Positions 6,289-14,276 of a stretch of 18,859 bases of DNA are shown here, piece after piece. The DNA comes from Gammaproteobacteria bacterium (GTDB lineage: Bacteria > Pseudomonadota > Gammaproteobacteria > Enterobacterales > Alteromonadaceae). Position numbers and translations under genes: made by a program. Where the stretch lies: NCBI GenBank assembly GCA_023481025.1, contig JAMCWV010000008.1, positions 1 through 18,859 on the forward strand, written 5' to 3'. Position 1 is the stretch's first letter. Each line of letters begins with the position of its first letter. Below the pieces are notes generated by a model. It saw only the letters and a list, made by a program, of their open reading frames with translations, was not told where the DNA came from and ran no database searches.

Positions 6289-8145
6289 ATGAAATTTCTC
6301 GCCCGCATACTTCGCCCTATTTGGAACTTCATGAATACGGTTCGCCGTATTATTCTTAACATTATCTTCTTTCTTCTGGTCATCATTATAGGCGTTGCCC
6401 TATTTAGTGGTGACAAGGAACCGACGGTTCCCGATGGTGGCTTGTTGGTGCTCAATCCGTTTGGCATCTTAGTTGAGGAAGCCTCCTACTTATCTCCAAG
6501 TGATCGTTTCTTAGCTGAAGCACTCGGCAACTCGCCAATTCCAGAAACGAGTCTGCATGACTTTCTTGCTGTGATTGAACACGCCGCAAACGACGACCGT
6601 GTCGCCGGCGTTGTCCTCGACCTACGCTATTTCTGGGGCGGCGGTATTAGTAAAATGGAGAAAGTCGCGGAACAACTCGAACTTGTTCGCGCGGCCGGCA
6701 AACCAATCATTGCTCATGGCAATTCATTCGGTCAGTCGCAGTACTTTCTTGCTAGTCAAGCCGATACAATTTACCTCAATCCTCAAGGTGCAGTAAGTGT
6801 CGAAGGTTTCCATGCCTATCAAACCTACTTCAAAGGCTTGTTTGATAAGTTGCATGTAAAACCCTACATTTTCCGCGTGGGTGATTTTAAGTCTGCGGTT
6901 GAGCCCTACAGCCGTATGGATATGTCAGACGAAGCGAAAGAAGCCAATCAAGAGTGGATTGACGGTCAATGGCAACTCTATCTCGCTGGTATTACTCGCC
7001 ATCGTGACATCGCGCCAGAACTATTAAGTGGTCAAATGGACGATTACCTGCGTTTGTTTGCGGCAGCCGATAACAGCCAAGCACAAATGGCGTTGAATGC
7101 AGGCTTAGTTGATGAATTAGCCCACGCCGAAGCAATCCGCAGCGCACTGATTGAAATCGGTGGCGCTGATGATAATGGTAATGGAAACAGCTACCGCCAT
7201 ATTACTTGGCGCGATTATAAGCGCGTGCTTGATCGCGAGAATGTCGTCAAAAAGCCAGATTCACGTCCAGAAGTTCGTGTCGTATTTGCTGCGGGTACAA
7301 TTTTAGACGGTCGCCAGCCACGCGGCACTGTTGGCGGTGAAAGCCTTTCGGCAGAACTTCGCCGGGCGCGTCTCGATGACAATGTGAAAGCCGTTGTCTT
7401 ACGAATTGATAGCCCGGGCGGCAGTGCTTTTGCGTCTGAGCAAATTCGCCAAGAAGTCTTACAGTTACGCGAAGCGGGTAAACCTGTGGTCGCTTCTATG
7501 AGTTCTGTCGCTGCGTCTGGTGGCTATTGGATCGCTGCTGGCGCCGATGAGATTTATGCAACGCCAGCAACCATCACGGGTTCAATTGGTGTCTTCGGCA
7601 TGTTTTTGTCGTTACAGGAAACGTTAGCCCAAGTTGGCGTTTATACCGATGGCGTATCATCAACTGAATTTCCGTACATTAGCATCGAGCGTGATCTCAA
7701 CGATGCCGCGCAGGAAGCGATTCAACGCGGCGTAAATCGGATTTATGATGAATTCTTAAGCATGGTTGCGGAAGCACGCAATATGACCGTGGCCGAAGTC
7801 CATGAAGTTGCCCAAGGTCGTGTGTGGACCGGAAGCCGTGCACTTGAATTAGGCCTTGTCGATGCCTTGGGCGAGCTCGACGATGCTGTCATCGCCGTTG
7901 CTGCCCGGGCTGAACTTGAAGATTATCAGGTGACCTTCCCGACCGTCGAACTCACAGGTATGGAAGCCTTCCTTGCCCAGATTTTCGACACCAGTGTGAA
8001 GGTTGCCCCGAACTTATTTAAGGCGAAAACACCGACGTTGCTCGAGCAAAAAGTGCTAGAATTGCGTCGCGAAGTTGAAGCGTTAAACGAGTTCAACGAC
8101 CCTAACTATATTTATGCACGTTGCTTAGAGTGTAAGGTCTATTAG
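6289..8145 (+). CDS. sppA: Signal peptide peptidase SppA, 67-kDa type (protease IV)
   Basis: SppA degrades cleaved signal peptides in the inner membrane, using a Ser-Lys dyad. The 618 residues equal the E. coli length. A short basic N-terminus is followed by one hydrophobic segment (about 20-39, RIILNIIFFLLVIIIGVALF) that anchors it. The protein is a tandem duplication of the ClpP-like fold: the N-terminal half gives the general base in GDFKSAVEPYSRMDMS (Lys201), and the C-terminal half gives the nucleophile in SVAASGGYW (Ser410). RIDSPGGSAFASE (372-384) lines the site. The ATG at 6289 has a GTGGA-type site upstream. It shares one base with ansA (TAGTG), so the two are one operon. Confidence 0.96.
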   Translation: MKFLARILRPIWNFMNTVRRIILNIIFFLLVIIIGVALFSGDKEPTVPDGGLLVLNPFGILVEEASYLSPSDRFLAEALGNSPIPETSLHDFLAVIEHAANDDRVAGVVLDLRYFWGGGISKMEKVAEQLELVRAAGKPIIAHGNSFGQSQYFLASQADTIYLNPQGAVSVEGFHAYQTYFKGLFDKLHVKPYIFRVGDFKSAVEPYSRMDMSDEAKEANQEWIDGQWQLYLAGITRHRDIAPELLSGQMDDYLRLFAAADNSQAQMALNAGLVDELAHAEAIRSALIEIGGADDNGNGNSYRHITWRDYKRVLDRENVVKKPDSRPEVRVVFAAGTILDGRQPRGTVGGESLSAELRRARLDDNVKAVVLRIDSPGGSAFASEQIRQEVLQLREAGKPVVASMSSVAASGGYWIAAGADEIYATPATITGSIGVFGMFLSLQETLAQVGVYTDGVSSTEFPYISIERDLNDAAQEAIQRGVNRIYDEFLSMVAEARNMTVAEVHEVAQGRVWTGSRALELGLVDALGELDDAVIAVAARAELEDYQVTFPTVELTGMEAFLAQIFDTSVKVAPNLFKAKTPTLLEQKVLELRREVEALNEFNDPNYIYARCLECKVY

Positions 8146-9164
8146 TGGCAGAACGGAAAAAGAGAATTTACATCGCCTACACAGGCGGAACGATTGGAAT
8201 GATGCGCTCGGCACATGGCTATGTGCCGGCGCCAGGATTCCTCGCTGAAAGTATGCAAGGCATGCCGGAGTTTTATCGACCGGAGATGCCGGAGTTTACT
8301 TTATGCGAGTATTCACCCTTGATGGATTCGTCAGACATGACGCCGGCGGACTGGCAGCGTATCGCTGACGACATTCAGCGCCATTACGATGACTACGATG
8401 GTTTTGTTGTGCTCCATGGTACGGATACCATGGCGTACACCGCTTCAGCGCTTTCTTTTATGTTTGAGAACCTCGGTAAGCCGGTGATTGTGACGGGATC
8501 GCAAATCCCACTTGCTGCATTGCGTTCGGACGGCCAAACAAATCTTTTGAATGCACTGTTTTTAGCCGCGCATTACCCCATTCACGAAGTGACACTGTTT
8601 TTTAATAATCGGCTGTTCCGGGGCAATCGAGCAACCAAAGCAGATGCCGATGGTTTCGATGCATTCGCTTCGCCGAATTTTCCACCGCTACTCGCTGCAG
8701 GTATCGAAATTGAGTTACTTGCCGGGGAAGTTGAACCTATCCGCAACCATGCATTAAGGTTGTCGCCAATTACTGCACAAGAGATTGGCGTCGTTACCTT
8801 GTATCCGGGAATGCGCGCGGAACTTATCGATAATCTCGTACAGCACCCTGTAAAAGCGATTATTTTGCAGAGTTATGGCGTTGGTAACGCACCACAGTCT
8901 GGCGCGCTGATTAAAGCATTAAAGCGAGCTATTGAGGCAAACATAATCGTCCTAAACTGCACGCAATGTTTCAAAGGTACCGTCAACATGCAGGGTTATG
9001 CCACCGGTAATGGGCTCGCAGACATTGGTGTAATTAGCGGTCATGATATGACAATTGAAGCTGCGTTAACGAAATTACATTATCTCTTAAGTACACACTC
9101 AGACCTGAGCGAAGTTAAAGCGCAACTAGCTCAAAGTCTTCGTGGAGAACTTAGTAATAATTAA
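8145..9164 (+). CDS. ansA: L-asparaginase I, cytoplasmic
   Basis: AnsA hydrolyses L-asparagine to aspartate and ammonia. The 339 residues carry both threonine motifs of the family: AYTGGTIGMM (Thr16 nucleophile) and LHGTDTMAYT (Thr93-Asp94), with Lys165 in RATKADADGFDAF. GSQIPLAALRSDGQTNLLNA and the C-terminal LTKLHYLLS match E. coli AnsA closely. It has no signal peptide, which fits the type I cytoplasmic enzyme rather than periplasmic type II. The start is a GTG at 8145 whose first base is the last base of the sppA stop; no ATG gives the conserved N-terminus. The sppA-ansA pairing is conserved with E. coli. Confidence 0.96.
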   Translation: MAERKKRIYIAYTGGTIGMMRSAHGYVPAPGFLAESMQGMPEFYRPEMPEFTLCEYSPLMDSSDMTPADWQRIADDIQRHYDDYDGFVVLHGTDTMAYTASALSFMFENLGKPVIVTGSQIPLAALRSDGQTNLLNALFLAAHYPIHEVTLFFNNRLFRGNRATKADADGFDAFASPNFPPLLAAGIEIELLAGEVEPIRNHALRLSPITAQEIGVVTLYPGMRAELIDNLVQHPVKAIILQSYGVGNAPQSGALIKALKRAIEANIIVLNCTQCFKGTVNMQGYATGNGLADIGVISGHDMTIEAALTKLHYLLSTHSDLSEVKAQLAQSLRGELSNN

Positions 9165-9178
9165 TTAAAAATCAAACG

Positions 9179-9213
9179 ATTAGCTTTTAAAATAGTAGAA
9201 GCTGCTAATTTTT
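9179..9213 (+). terminator. Possible weak terminator of sppA-ansA
   Basis: ATTAGC (9179-9184) can pair with GCTAAT (9204-9209), followed by TTTT. The stem is short and AT-rich with a 19-base loop, so termination would be inefficient. It lies 15 bases after the ansA stop. Confidence 0.3.
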
Positions 9214-9298
9214 AGCGGTAAAACTGGACAACCTTGATAAATTGTCTACTCTTACATTTAACCTTGATTGTTTTTTGGGCACTCTGTTCGCAGTTTGG

Positions 9299-9473
9299 TA
9301 AAATCGTCTGTGTTCGGCAAGCTCACGTTTTGTTGTCACTGACAGAAACTGACAGAAACAAATTCTTTTGAGGCCAGCAACGAACAGATGCTTTGCGCAA
9401 TGTTTAGCGAACCCCATTTGCTAGACACTTCCCCTAAGCTCGAAACGCCCCCCTTAGTTTCGAGCTTTTCTTT
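9299..9473 (+). ncRNA. Candidate small RNA or long ansA 3' UTR
   Basis: The 317-base gap after ansA holds no convincing protein gene, yet ends in a strong plus-strand terminator (9436-9473) nearly 300 bases past the ansA stop. A -10-like TAAAAT (9299-9304), with only a poor -35, could start a transcript near 9311 of about 165 bases. Inside are a tandem 10-base repeat (9339-9358) and a possible hairpin between 9329 and 9361. I do not recognise a known RNA family. A 3' extension of the ansA mRNA is equally possible. Confidence 0.3.
9436..9473 (+). terminator. Rho-independent terminator, plus strand
   Basis: AAGCTCGAAAC (9436-9446) and GTTTCGAGCTT (9457-9467) form an 11-base perfect stem with a 10-base loop, followed by a T-rich tail (TTTTCTTT). 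The minus side has no T tract, so it serves plus-strand transcription and not tatD, although it lies next to the tatD stop at 9482. Confidence 0.8.
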
Positions 9474-9481
9474 ATCCAAAC

Positions 9482-10267
9482 TTAAACTAAGGCAGTCCGT
9501 TCAATGCGAAACAAGTCGTAGAAATTTTCTCGTGTTTTCGCCGCGACCTCTTCCACGTCTACCCCTTTCAAACGCGCGACACATTCTGCTACGTGTTTTA
9601 CGTATTGAGGATGGTTTTCTTCACCACGATGAGGCACTGGTGCTAGCCAAGGTGCATCGGTTTCAATTAACAAACGCTCGATAGGTACACGTTCAACGAC
9701 CTCACGCAATTCAGTCGCGGATCGAAATGTTACAATACCGGATATCGAGATATAGAAACCCAAATCAAGAGCCTGCTCTGCCATCTCCAATGACTCAGTA
9801 AAGCAATGCATGACACCACGGCATTGATCGGCACGACCCTCACGTAACATGGCGATAGTGTCTTTGCGCGCATCCCGCGTGTGAATGATTAGCGGTTTGT
9901 CGACTTGATTTGCAATCTCAATATGCTCGGCAAAACTTGCTTGTTGCTCAGCGATATGGTCCTTGTCATAGTAGTAATCAAGACCGGTTTCACCGACCGC
10001 AACGACATCCTTCCTTGCACATATGGTTGCCAGCAACTTAGCGTCAAAGCCATGCTTGGCAACGTACAAAGGATGAATACCGCAAGAGTAACTAACGCGT
10101 TGATGATGGCCAACGATCCCTTGCATTTGTTCAAAGTCATCGAGGGCAACCCCAATACAGAGCAAATGTTCAACGCCGGCGGCTTGGGCATCTTTAATGA
10201 CCTGCTCAACGCCGAGTTCAGCAGTGACTTTCAATTTATCAAGATGACAATGTGAATCTACAAACAT
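9482..10267 (-). CDS. tatD: TatD-family metal-dependent hydrolase (YcfH-like)
   Basis: This is a TIM-barrel metal-dependent hydrolase of the TatD family. Related enzymes have DNase activity, but the exact role of the YcfH branch is unclear. The 261 residues show the metal ligands in order: FVDSHCHLD (His6, His8), GETGLDYYY (Glu93), IHTRDA (His129), MHCFTES (His154) and IETDAPWLAPVP (Asp204). It is the last gene of pabC-mltG-tmk-holB-tatD, 39 bases after holB, the same place ycfH takes in E. coli. The symbol tatD is used for the family; ycfH would be the strict orthologue name. Confidence 0.93.
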   Translation of the reverse strand: MFVDSHCHLDKLKVTAELGVEQVIKDAQAAGVEHLLCIGVALDDFEQMQGIVGHHQRVSYSCGIHPLYVAKHGFDAKLLATICARKDVVAVGETGLDYYYDKDHIAEQQASFAEHIEIANQVDKPLIIHTRDARKDTIAMLREGRADQCRGVMHCFTESLEMAEQALDLGFYISISGIVTFRSATELREVVERVPIERLLIETDAPWLAPVPHRGEENHPQYVKHVAECVARLKGVDVEEVAAKTRENFYDLFRIERTALV

Positions 10268-10306
10268 ATTCGATTTAACCTTTCCTGATATGTACCGCGA
10301 CGATAA

Positions 10307-11275
10307 CTAAACCTTACGGTAAATCTGCAACATGAGCTCACTGCCCCAGGCCTGCAATAATACGGGTAAATTAATCCCGGATTGGCGCGCCTGACGGCGT
10401 ATTTCCAAGGCGCGACGATAACTCGCATTGGCGATATCATAACAACGTTGAGCGCTGATGCCAGTCGGCGCGACGGCAGCAAAGCAAGAATGTACCTTTC
10501 CCTGTGCGGCATCACGACAAACCTGTTGCAGGCTCGCAAGTACGTGATCAAGCCAACGCTGAAGCTCAATCGGGTCAGTACTGGTTGGTAGCTGACCGCG
10601 CAGAAGTGTCTGTAATTCGTCGTCTTCGGCAACTTGTCCCGATTGTAACTCCGCTAGAACCGTCAACGGCTGACGCTGGGCGCGTTCAAGTTGTTCTGGC
10701 GCCAGCGGTTTCGGACTCAAGGGTGTTAACCAAGTATTTAACTCATCAATACTTGGCCGAGGCAGAGGATAACTTGCTATACGACTACGGATCGTCGGCA
10801 ATAGCTGACTGTACTGTTTCGCATACAAACAAAAATAAGTCGCTTTCGGTGGCTCCTCTAATGTCTTGAGCAGCGCATTGGCTGCTTGTAATGACATCTG
10901 ATCTGCGGACAATATGCTGACGACTTTGTTACCGCCTTGCCCTGCTGTCTTCTGAACTTGTTGGACGGCCTGTCGGATTGCATCGACACCAATTTGTTTT
11001 TGCGCTTCAGGCTGCAGGACTATCAGGTCAGGATGCGTGCCCGCAAGGTAAAGTTTACAACTCTTGCACTCTCCGCAAGCTTGGTTACGTACATGGTTTT
11101 GCTCACAAAGTAAAAACTGTTCCAGGCATAGACGCAAAACCTCACTGCCTAATTCAGCAGCTTCATTGAAACCAAGACCATGGGCAAGACGCTGTTGTTT
11201 GAAGCTGGTCAGTAATTGCTGCCAGAGTCGTCGTAGCCAAGGATAACTAACTTGCGGTAATTGCTCAGTTGTCAT
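10307..11275 (-). CDS. holB: DNA polymerase III subunit delta prime
   Basis: HolB is the delta-prime subunit of the clamp loader that places the beta clamp on primed DNA. The protein shows an AAA+-like N-terminal region, a four-cysteine zinc module (Cys57, 67, 70, 73, as CGECKSC), [11 protein letters not shown], a DnaX-like [12 protein letters not shown] (132-143) and TIRSRI. The Walker A loop is degenerate, as in the E. coli subunit, which does not hydrolyse ATP. The usual SRC motif reads SRI (164-166). I chose the ATG at 11275 (322 residues), which overlaps the tmk end by 11 bases and has GGTGG upstream, over 11341, whose extra 22 residues lie wholly within tmk and are unlike the family. 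Confidence 0.92.
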   Translation of the reverse strand: MTTEQLPQVSYPWLRRLWQQLLTSFKQQRLAHGLGFNEAAELGSEVLRLCLEQFLLCEQNHVRNQACGECKSCKLYLAGTHPDLIVLQPEAQKQIGVDAIRQAVQQVQKTAGQGGNKVVSILSADQMSLQAANALLKTLEEPPKATYFCLYAKQYSQLLPTIRSRIASYPLPRPSIDELNTWLTPLSPKPLAPEQLERAQRQPLTVLAELQSGQVAEDDELQTLLRGQLPTSTDPIELQRWLDHVLASLQQVCRDAAQGKVHSCFAAVAPTGISAQRCYDIANASYRRALEIRRQARQSGINLPVLLQAWGSELMLQIYRKV

Positions 11276-11891
11276 TCGGCCACCGTGTTGCAAGTGCACG
11301 CTGAATTTGTTGTTGAACGTCACTGAGTTCATTTCCTGCATCGATCACCACAATATTCGGCTCTTGACTGGCAATCTCTAAATAACGGGTTCGCGTCCGT
11401 TGAAAAAATTCGATAGCTTGTTTCTCAATCCGATCTAACGAACCTCTCGTTTGTGCGCGCTGTAGGCCGATTTCTGGATCAATATCGAGGTAAAGCGTTA
11501 AGTCGGGCTGAAAGTCCTTCAGCGTGATTCCCCTTAGGGTTTGTAGAGTTTCATCGCCTAACTCGCGCCCACCACCTTGATACGCTCTTGACGACAAGTC
11601 ATGGCGATCACCAATAACCCAAGTACCAAGGTCTAATGCTGGTTTAATCACATTTTCGACTAATTGAACGCGCGCCGCGTACATTAATAATAGTTCAGCT
11701 TCTGCGGTAATTTCTTCGTCCCAGTCACGTTTGACCAGATCCCGCAAGGCTTCGGCAAATGGTGTACCACCCGGCTCACGAACTTGAATATAGGGTTGTT
11801 GATGGGCTGTAATCCAATCACTAACTGTTTGCACCGCGGTGCTCTTCCCTGCACCTTCTAGCCCTTCTATGACAATAAACTGACCTTTCAT
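11265..11891 (-). CDS. tmk: Thymidylate kinase
   Basis: Tmk phosphorylates dTMP to dTDP for DNA synthesis. The 208 residues show the P-loop GLEGAGKST (10-18), REPGGTP (38-44) and the substrate motif [15 protein letters not shown] (95-109), and RGSLDRIE in the lid. The lid arginines match the E. coli-type enzyme. The ATG at 11891 overlaps the mltG stop by four bases, and its end overlaps holB, so the three genes are closely coupled. Confidence 0.96.
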   Translation of the reverse strand: MKGQFIVIEGLEGAGKSTAVQTVSDWITAHQQPYIQVREPGGTPFAEALRDLVKRDWDEEITAEAELLLMYAARVQLVENVIKPALDLGTWVIGDRHDLSSRAYQGGGRELGDETLQTLRGITLKDFQPDLTLYLDIDPEIGLQRAQTRGSLDRIEKQAIEFFQRTRTRYLEIASQEPNIVVIDAGNELSDVQQQIQRALATRWPNDN

Positions 11892-12901
11892 CGATTCCTC
11901 TGATAGCGGTTTACCGCTCGATTATGCTCTTCCAATGTACGTGAAAATACGTGCGTACCATCGTTGCGGCTGACAAAATAATAGTAATTGGACGTCGCTG
12001 GCATGAGTGTGGCCGCAATTGCGGCTCGCCCTGGCATGGCAATTGGCGTTGGCGGTAGCCCATCAATTCGATAGGTATTATACGGGGTATGCTCGCGAAT
12101 GTCAGACCGGTAGATAACCCCACGATAACGTTCACCTAAACCGTAGATGATGGTCGGATCCGATTGCAAGCGCATTCCTGTGTGCAAGCGGTTCACGAAC
12201 ACCGAAGCAACGAGGTCACGCTCATGTTCGGCACCTGTCTCTTTTTCCACAATTGATGCCAGAATCAACGCCTGATACCAGTCAGCCAATGGCACCGCGC
12301 GATCGCGTTGCGACCAAAGCTCTGTCACAACGTGCTGCATGCGTTGATAGGCTTGGCGGTAAAGCTGTAGATCGCTGGTGCCTGCATAAAATCGGTAAGT
12401 ATCCGGAAACAGCAATCCTTCTGGATGACTAAATTCACTGCCAAGTTGTTCCATCAGCTCAGCAGGCTCGACGGCAGCCAGGCCGCTGCGCACAAAAGGA
12501 TGATCTGCAAGTTGCTCTTGCCATTGACGAAATTCGGAACCTTCGACAAAAGTAATGGAAAAGAGATGTTGTTCACCACGATTAAAGCGTCCCCAGAGGT
12601 CAACCAAGGGTTCATTAGGGCGCAACTCATACACGCCCGCTTGGATCGTTTCGCCCCGATGGAACACGCGTAATGACCATGACAGGAGTTGCGGTTGCTC
12701 GAGAAAACCTTGCTCATGCAGCACGATTGCCAATCGCCGTGCATGACTGCCACGCGGGACTTCAAAAAGGGTCGGTTGTTCAAGGTTGCTTAACTGTCCG
12801 CCATGATGAAACCACCAGTACAAACCACCGTAGGCACTACCGATGATTGCGGCAAAAAATAAAGCTAAAACAAGGCCGATACGAAGAACGATTTTCATCA
12901 T
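11888..12901 (-). CDS. mltG: Endolytic murein transglycosylase MltG
   Basis: MltG (YceG) is an inner-membrane lytic transglycosylase that cuts nascent glycan strands and sets their length. One N-terminal membrane segment (about residues 5-27) is followed by a periplasmic domain with [11 protein letters not shown] and [14 protein letters not shown] text ([12 protein letters not shown]). The catalytic glutamate lies in [11 protein letters not shown] (Glu219 or Glu221; by alignment to E. coli Glu218 I favour 219), then [11 protein letters not shown] and [15 protein letters not shown] chose the ATG at 12901, giving 337 residues (340 in E. coli) and an ATGA overlap with the pabC stop. The longer form from 12943 adds 14 residues inside pabC. 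Confidence 0.94.
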   Translation of the reverse strand: MMKIVLRIGLVLALFFAAIIGSAYGGLYWWFHHGGQLSNLEQPTLFEVPRGSHARRLAIVLHEQGFLEQPQLLSWSLRVFHRGETIQAGVYELRPNEPLVDLWGRFNRGEQHLFSITFVEGSEFRQWQEQLADHPFVRSGLAAVEPAELMEQLGSEFSHPEGLLFPDTYRFYAGTSDLQLYRQAYQRMQHVVTELWSQRDRAVPLADWYQALILASIVEKETGAEHERDLVASVFVNRLHTGMRLQSDPTIIYGLGERYRGVIYRSDIREHTPYNTYRIDGLPPTPIAMPGRAAIAATLMPATSNYYYFVSRNDGTHVFSRTLEEHNRAVNRYQRNR

Positions 12902-13737
12902 AGCTGTAATTGACTTTTCAGTTGCTGCGGATAGTGTCGACATTGTGGCAATGGTTTACCGTTCAGTTGACGCACAGGGACAAGGCCCATCAAAGCGTTA
13001 CAGACTAACACTTCGTCAGCTTCTTGCAGTGACTGCCAGCGGTAATGACCTATCTTGACCTGAGGATTTACCTGCAATAATTGTTCTCGGGCAACACCAG
13101 CTACCCCTGCTTGATCCAGCGCTGGCGTATACCAGCGATCGCCCTGACGCCAAAACAAATTGGCCGCTGTCGCCTCGACAATGTAGTCGTCACTATCGAC
13201 AACGACAAGGTCGTCCATTGTTGTCTGTTGCGCGAGTTCTTGCTTGAGTAAAACTTGCTCAAGACGATTTAAGGTTTTTAAACCGGCTAAAGCAGGTTGA
13301 CGGCCCAATTTGAGTTGTGCCCTACCGATTGCGATCCCGTCCCTTTGCCAAGTTTCATAATGTGCCGGAAACTCAGAAACCGTGAGAATACGACGAGCGA
13401 CTGCTGTCGCTGGCGGCGCATATCCCCTGCCGCCATCACCTCGCGTCAATACAATTTTAACGACTGCTTTGGTCAAGACCTCGGGTGCCAAAGACTGACA
13501 AAGTTTTTCCCAATCCGATAAGAGTTCAGACTCAGTGAACGATCCTAAGGCTAAACGCTGCGCGCAATGCTGCAAACGCGACCAATGCAGTGGCCATGAT
13601 TCCAATTGACCGTGACGAATTGCAATCGTCGTAAAGCAACCGTCGGCAAACTGCCAACTGCGGTCGCTTAATGCTAATGTGTCCGTCATTTTTCCATCGA
13701 CAATTCGAATTGGAAGATTCTGGTTGCTCACGTTCAT
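12898..13737 (-). CDS. pabC: Aminodeoxychorismate lyase
   Basis: PabC is a PLP enzyme of fold type IV that releases pyruvate from 4-amino-4-deoxychorismate to give p-aminobenzoate for folate. The 279 residues carry LALSDRSWQFADGCFTT (21-37), the PLP lysine in GLKTLNRLEQVL (Lys154), VVVDSDDYIVEATAANLFW and NALMGLVPV, all matching E. coli PabC. Start 13737 is preferred over the ATG at 13689 because the conserved first strand (about residues 10-16) lies upstream of the latter. It heads a five-gene operon, but fabF, its usual upstream neighbour, is absent. Between it and acpP is a terminator, so it should need its own promoter in 13738-13852, where I see no strong one. Confidence 0.93.
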   Translation of the reverse strand: MNVSNQNLPIRIVDGKMTDTLALSDRSWQFADGCFTTIAIRHGQLESWPLHWSRLQHCAQRLALGSFTESELLSDWEKLCQSLAPEVLTKAVVKIVLTRGDGGRGYAPPATAVARRILTVSEFPAHYETWQRDGIAIGRAQLKLGRQPALAGLKTLNRLEQVLLKQELAQQTTMDDLVVVDSDDYIVEATAANLFWRQGDRWYTPALDQAGVAGVAREQLLQVNPQVKIGHYRWQSLQEADEVLVCNALMGLVPVRQLNGKPLPQCRHYPQQLKSQLQL

Positions 13738-13852
13738 CCATCATGGCTAGCTGATTATCAAACCATTGTGCCTGAAAATTCCCAGCACGAAAACAGGTCT
13801 CTTGTTCCGTAATCGTCCCGCCGGCATTCTTAAGGGCGATCCGCAGATATAG
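13738..13852. other. Gap between pabC and the acpP terminator, where fabF is usually found
   Basis: These 115 bases show no FabF C-terminal signature (NSFGFGGTN-like) in any minus-strand frame and no strong promoter. One minus-strand frame is open across the gap and on into pabC, from about 13876 to 13532, but has no good start and matches nothing I recognise. Confidence 0.5.
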
Positions 13853-13880
13853 AAAAAGGCGGAATTTTCATTCCGCCTTT
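13853..13880 (-). terminator. Rho-independent terminator after acpP
   Basis: AAAGGCGGAAT (13855-13865) and ATTCCGCCTTT (13870-13880) form an 11-base perfect stem with a four-base loop. On the minus strand it ends in TTTTTCT. It starts 27 bases after the acpP stop and closes the yceD-to-acpP operon. The plus side has only three T residues. Confidence 0.9.
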
Positions 13881-13907
13881 CTAAAAGACTAACCTGTTCT
13901 TCAGCGA

Positions 13908-14144
13908 TTAAGCAGAGTGCTTGTTGATATAATCAATCGCAGCTTGAACTGTACGGATTTTTTCCGCTTCTTCGTCTGGAATCTCAGTTTCAAACTCTTC
14001 TTCCAGCGCCATTACCAACTCAACGGTATCCAACGAGTCAGCACCAAGGTCATTTTCGAAAGAAGCTTCTGGCTTTACTTCTTCTTCTTTAACACCTAGT
14101 TGTTCAATGATAATTTTCTTTACGCGTTCTTCGATAGTGCTCAT
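13908..14144 (-). CDS. acpP: Acyl carrier protein
   Basis: AcpP carries growing acyl chains on a 4'-phosphopantetheine arm in fatty-acid synthesis. The 78-residue acidic protein has the universal DSL motif, with the modified serine at residue 37 ([18 protein letters not shown]). It is nearly identical to E. coli AcpP in length and pattern. A strong GAGGG ribosome site (14151-14155) lies seven bases upstream of the ATG. A 132-base gap from fabG with a promoter candidate suggests extra, separate transcription, which fits the high abundance of ACP. A strong terminator follows at once. Confidence 0.98.
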   Translation of the reverse strand: MSTIEERVKKIIIEQLGVKEEEVKPEASFENDLGADSLDTVELVMALEEEFETEIPDEEAEKIRTVQAAIDYINKHSA

Positions 14145-14185
14145 GTCTAACCCTCAATTCAAGGTATCTTTATTAATTTGCGTGT

Positions 14186-14214
14186 AGTGTAGTCAATCAG
14201 CCGACACGATTAAA
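14186..14214 (-). promoter_or_regulatory. Possible acpP promoter
   Basis: On the minus strand TTTAAT (14214-14209) is followed after 17 bases by TACACT (14191-14186), giving a start near 14179 and a 35-base leader. A competing TTGACT lies at 14196-14191 with a poorer -10. The 132-base gap after fabG supports some promoter here. Confidence 0.35.
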
Positions 14215-14276
14215 GCAAAAATTGCAGATTTATATGAGGTCTTACCTCGTAATGCTGCTAATTTCGGCAAAAACGC

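Noticed and set aside
9205..9417. Minus-strand open frame of 70 codons in the ansA-tatD gap
   Set aside because: No ribosome site, no recognisable motif, and it runs across AT-rich intergenic sequence.
9436..9473. Hairpin as a terminator for tatD as well
   Set aside because: On the minus strand the stem is followed by TAGGGGAAG with no T tract.
9388..9684. Plus-strand open frame of 98 codons starting near the end of the ansA-tatD gap
   Set aside because: It runs through the terminator and antisense to tatD, and has low-complexity, frame-shadow composition.
10258..10632. Minus-strand open frame of 124 codons between holB and tatD
   Set aside because: It overlaps the holB C-terminal coding region in another frame; holB is clearly the real gene.
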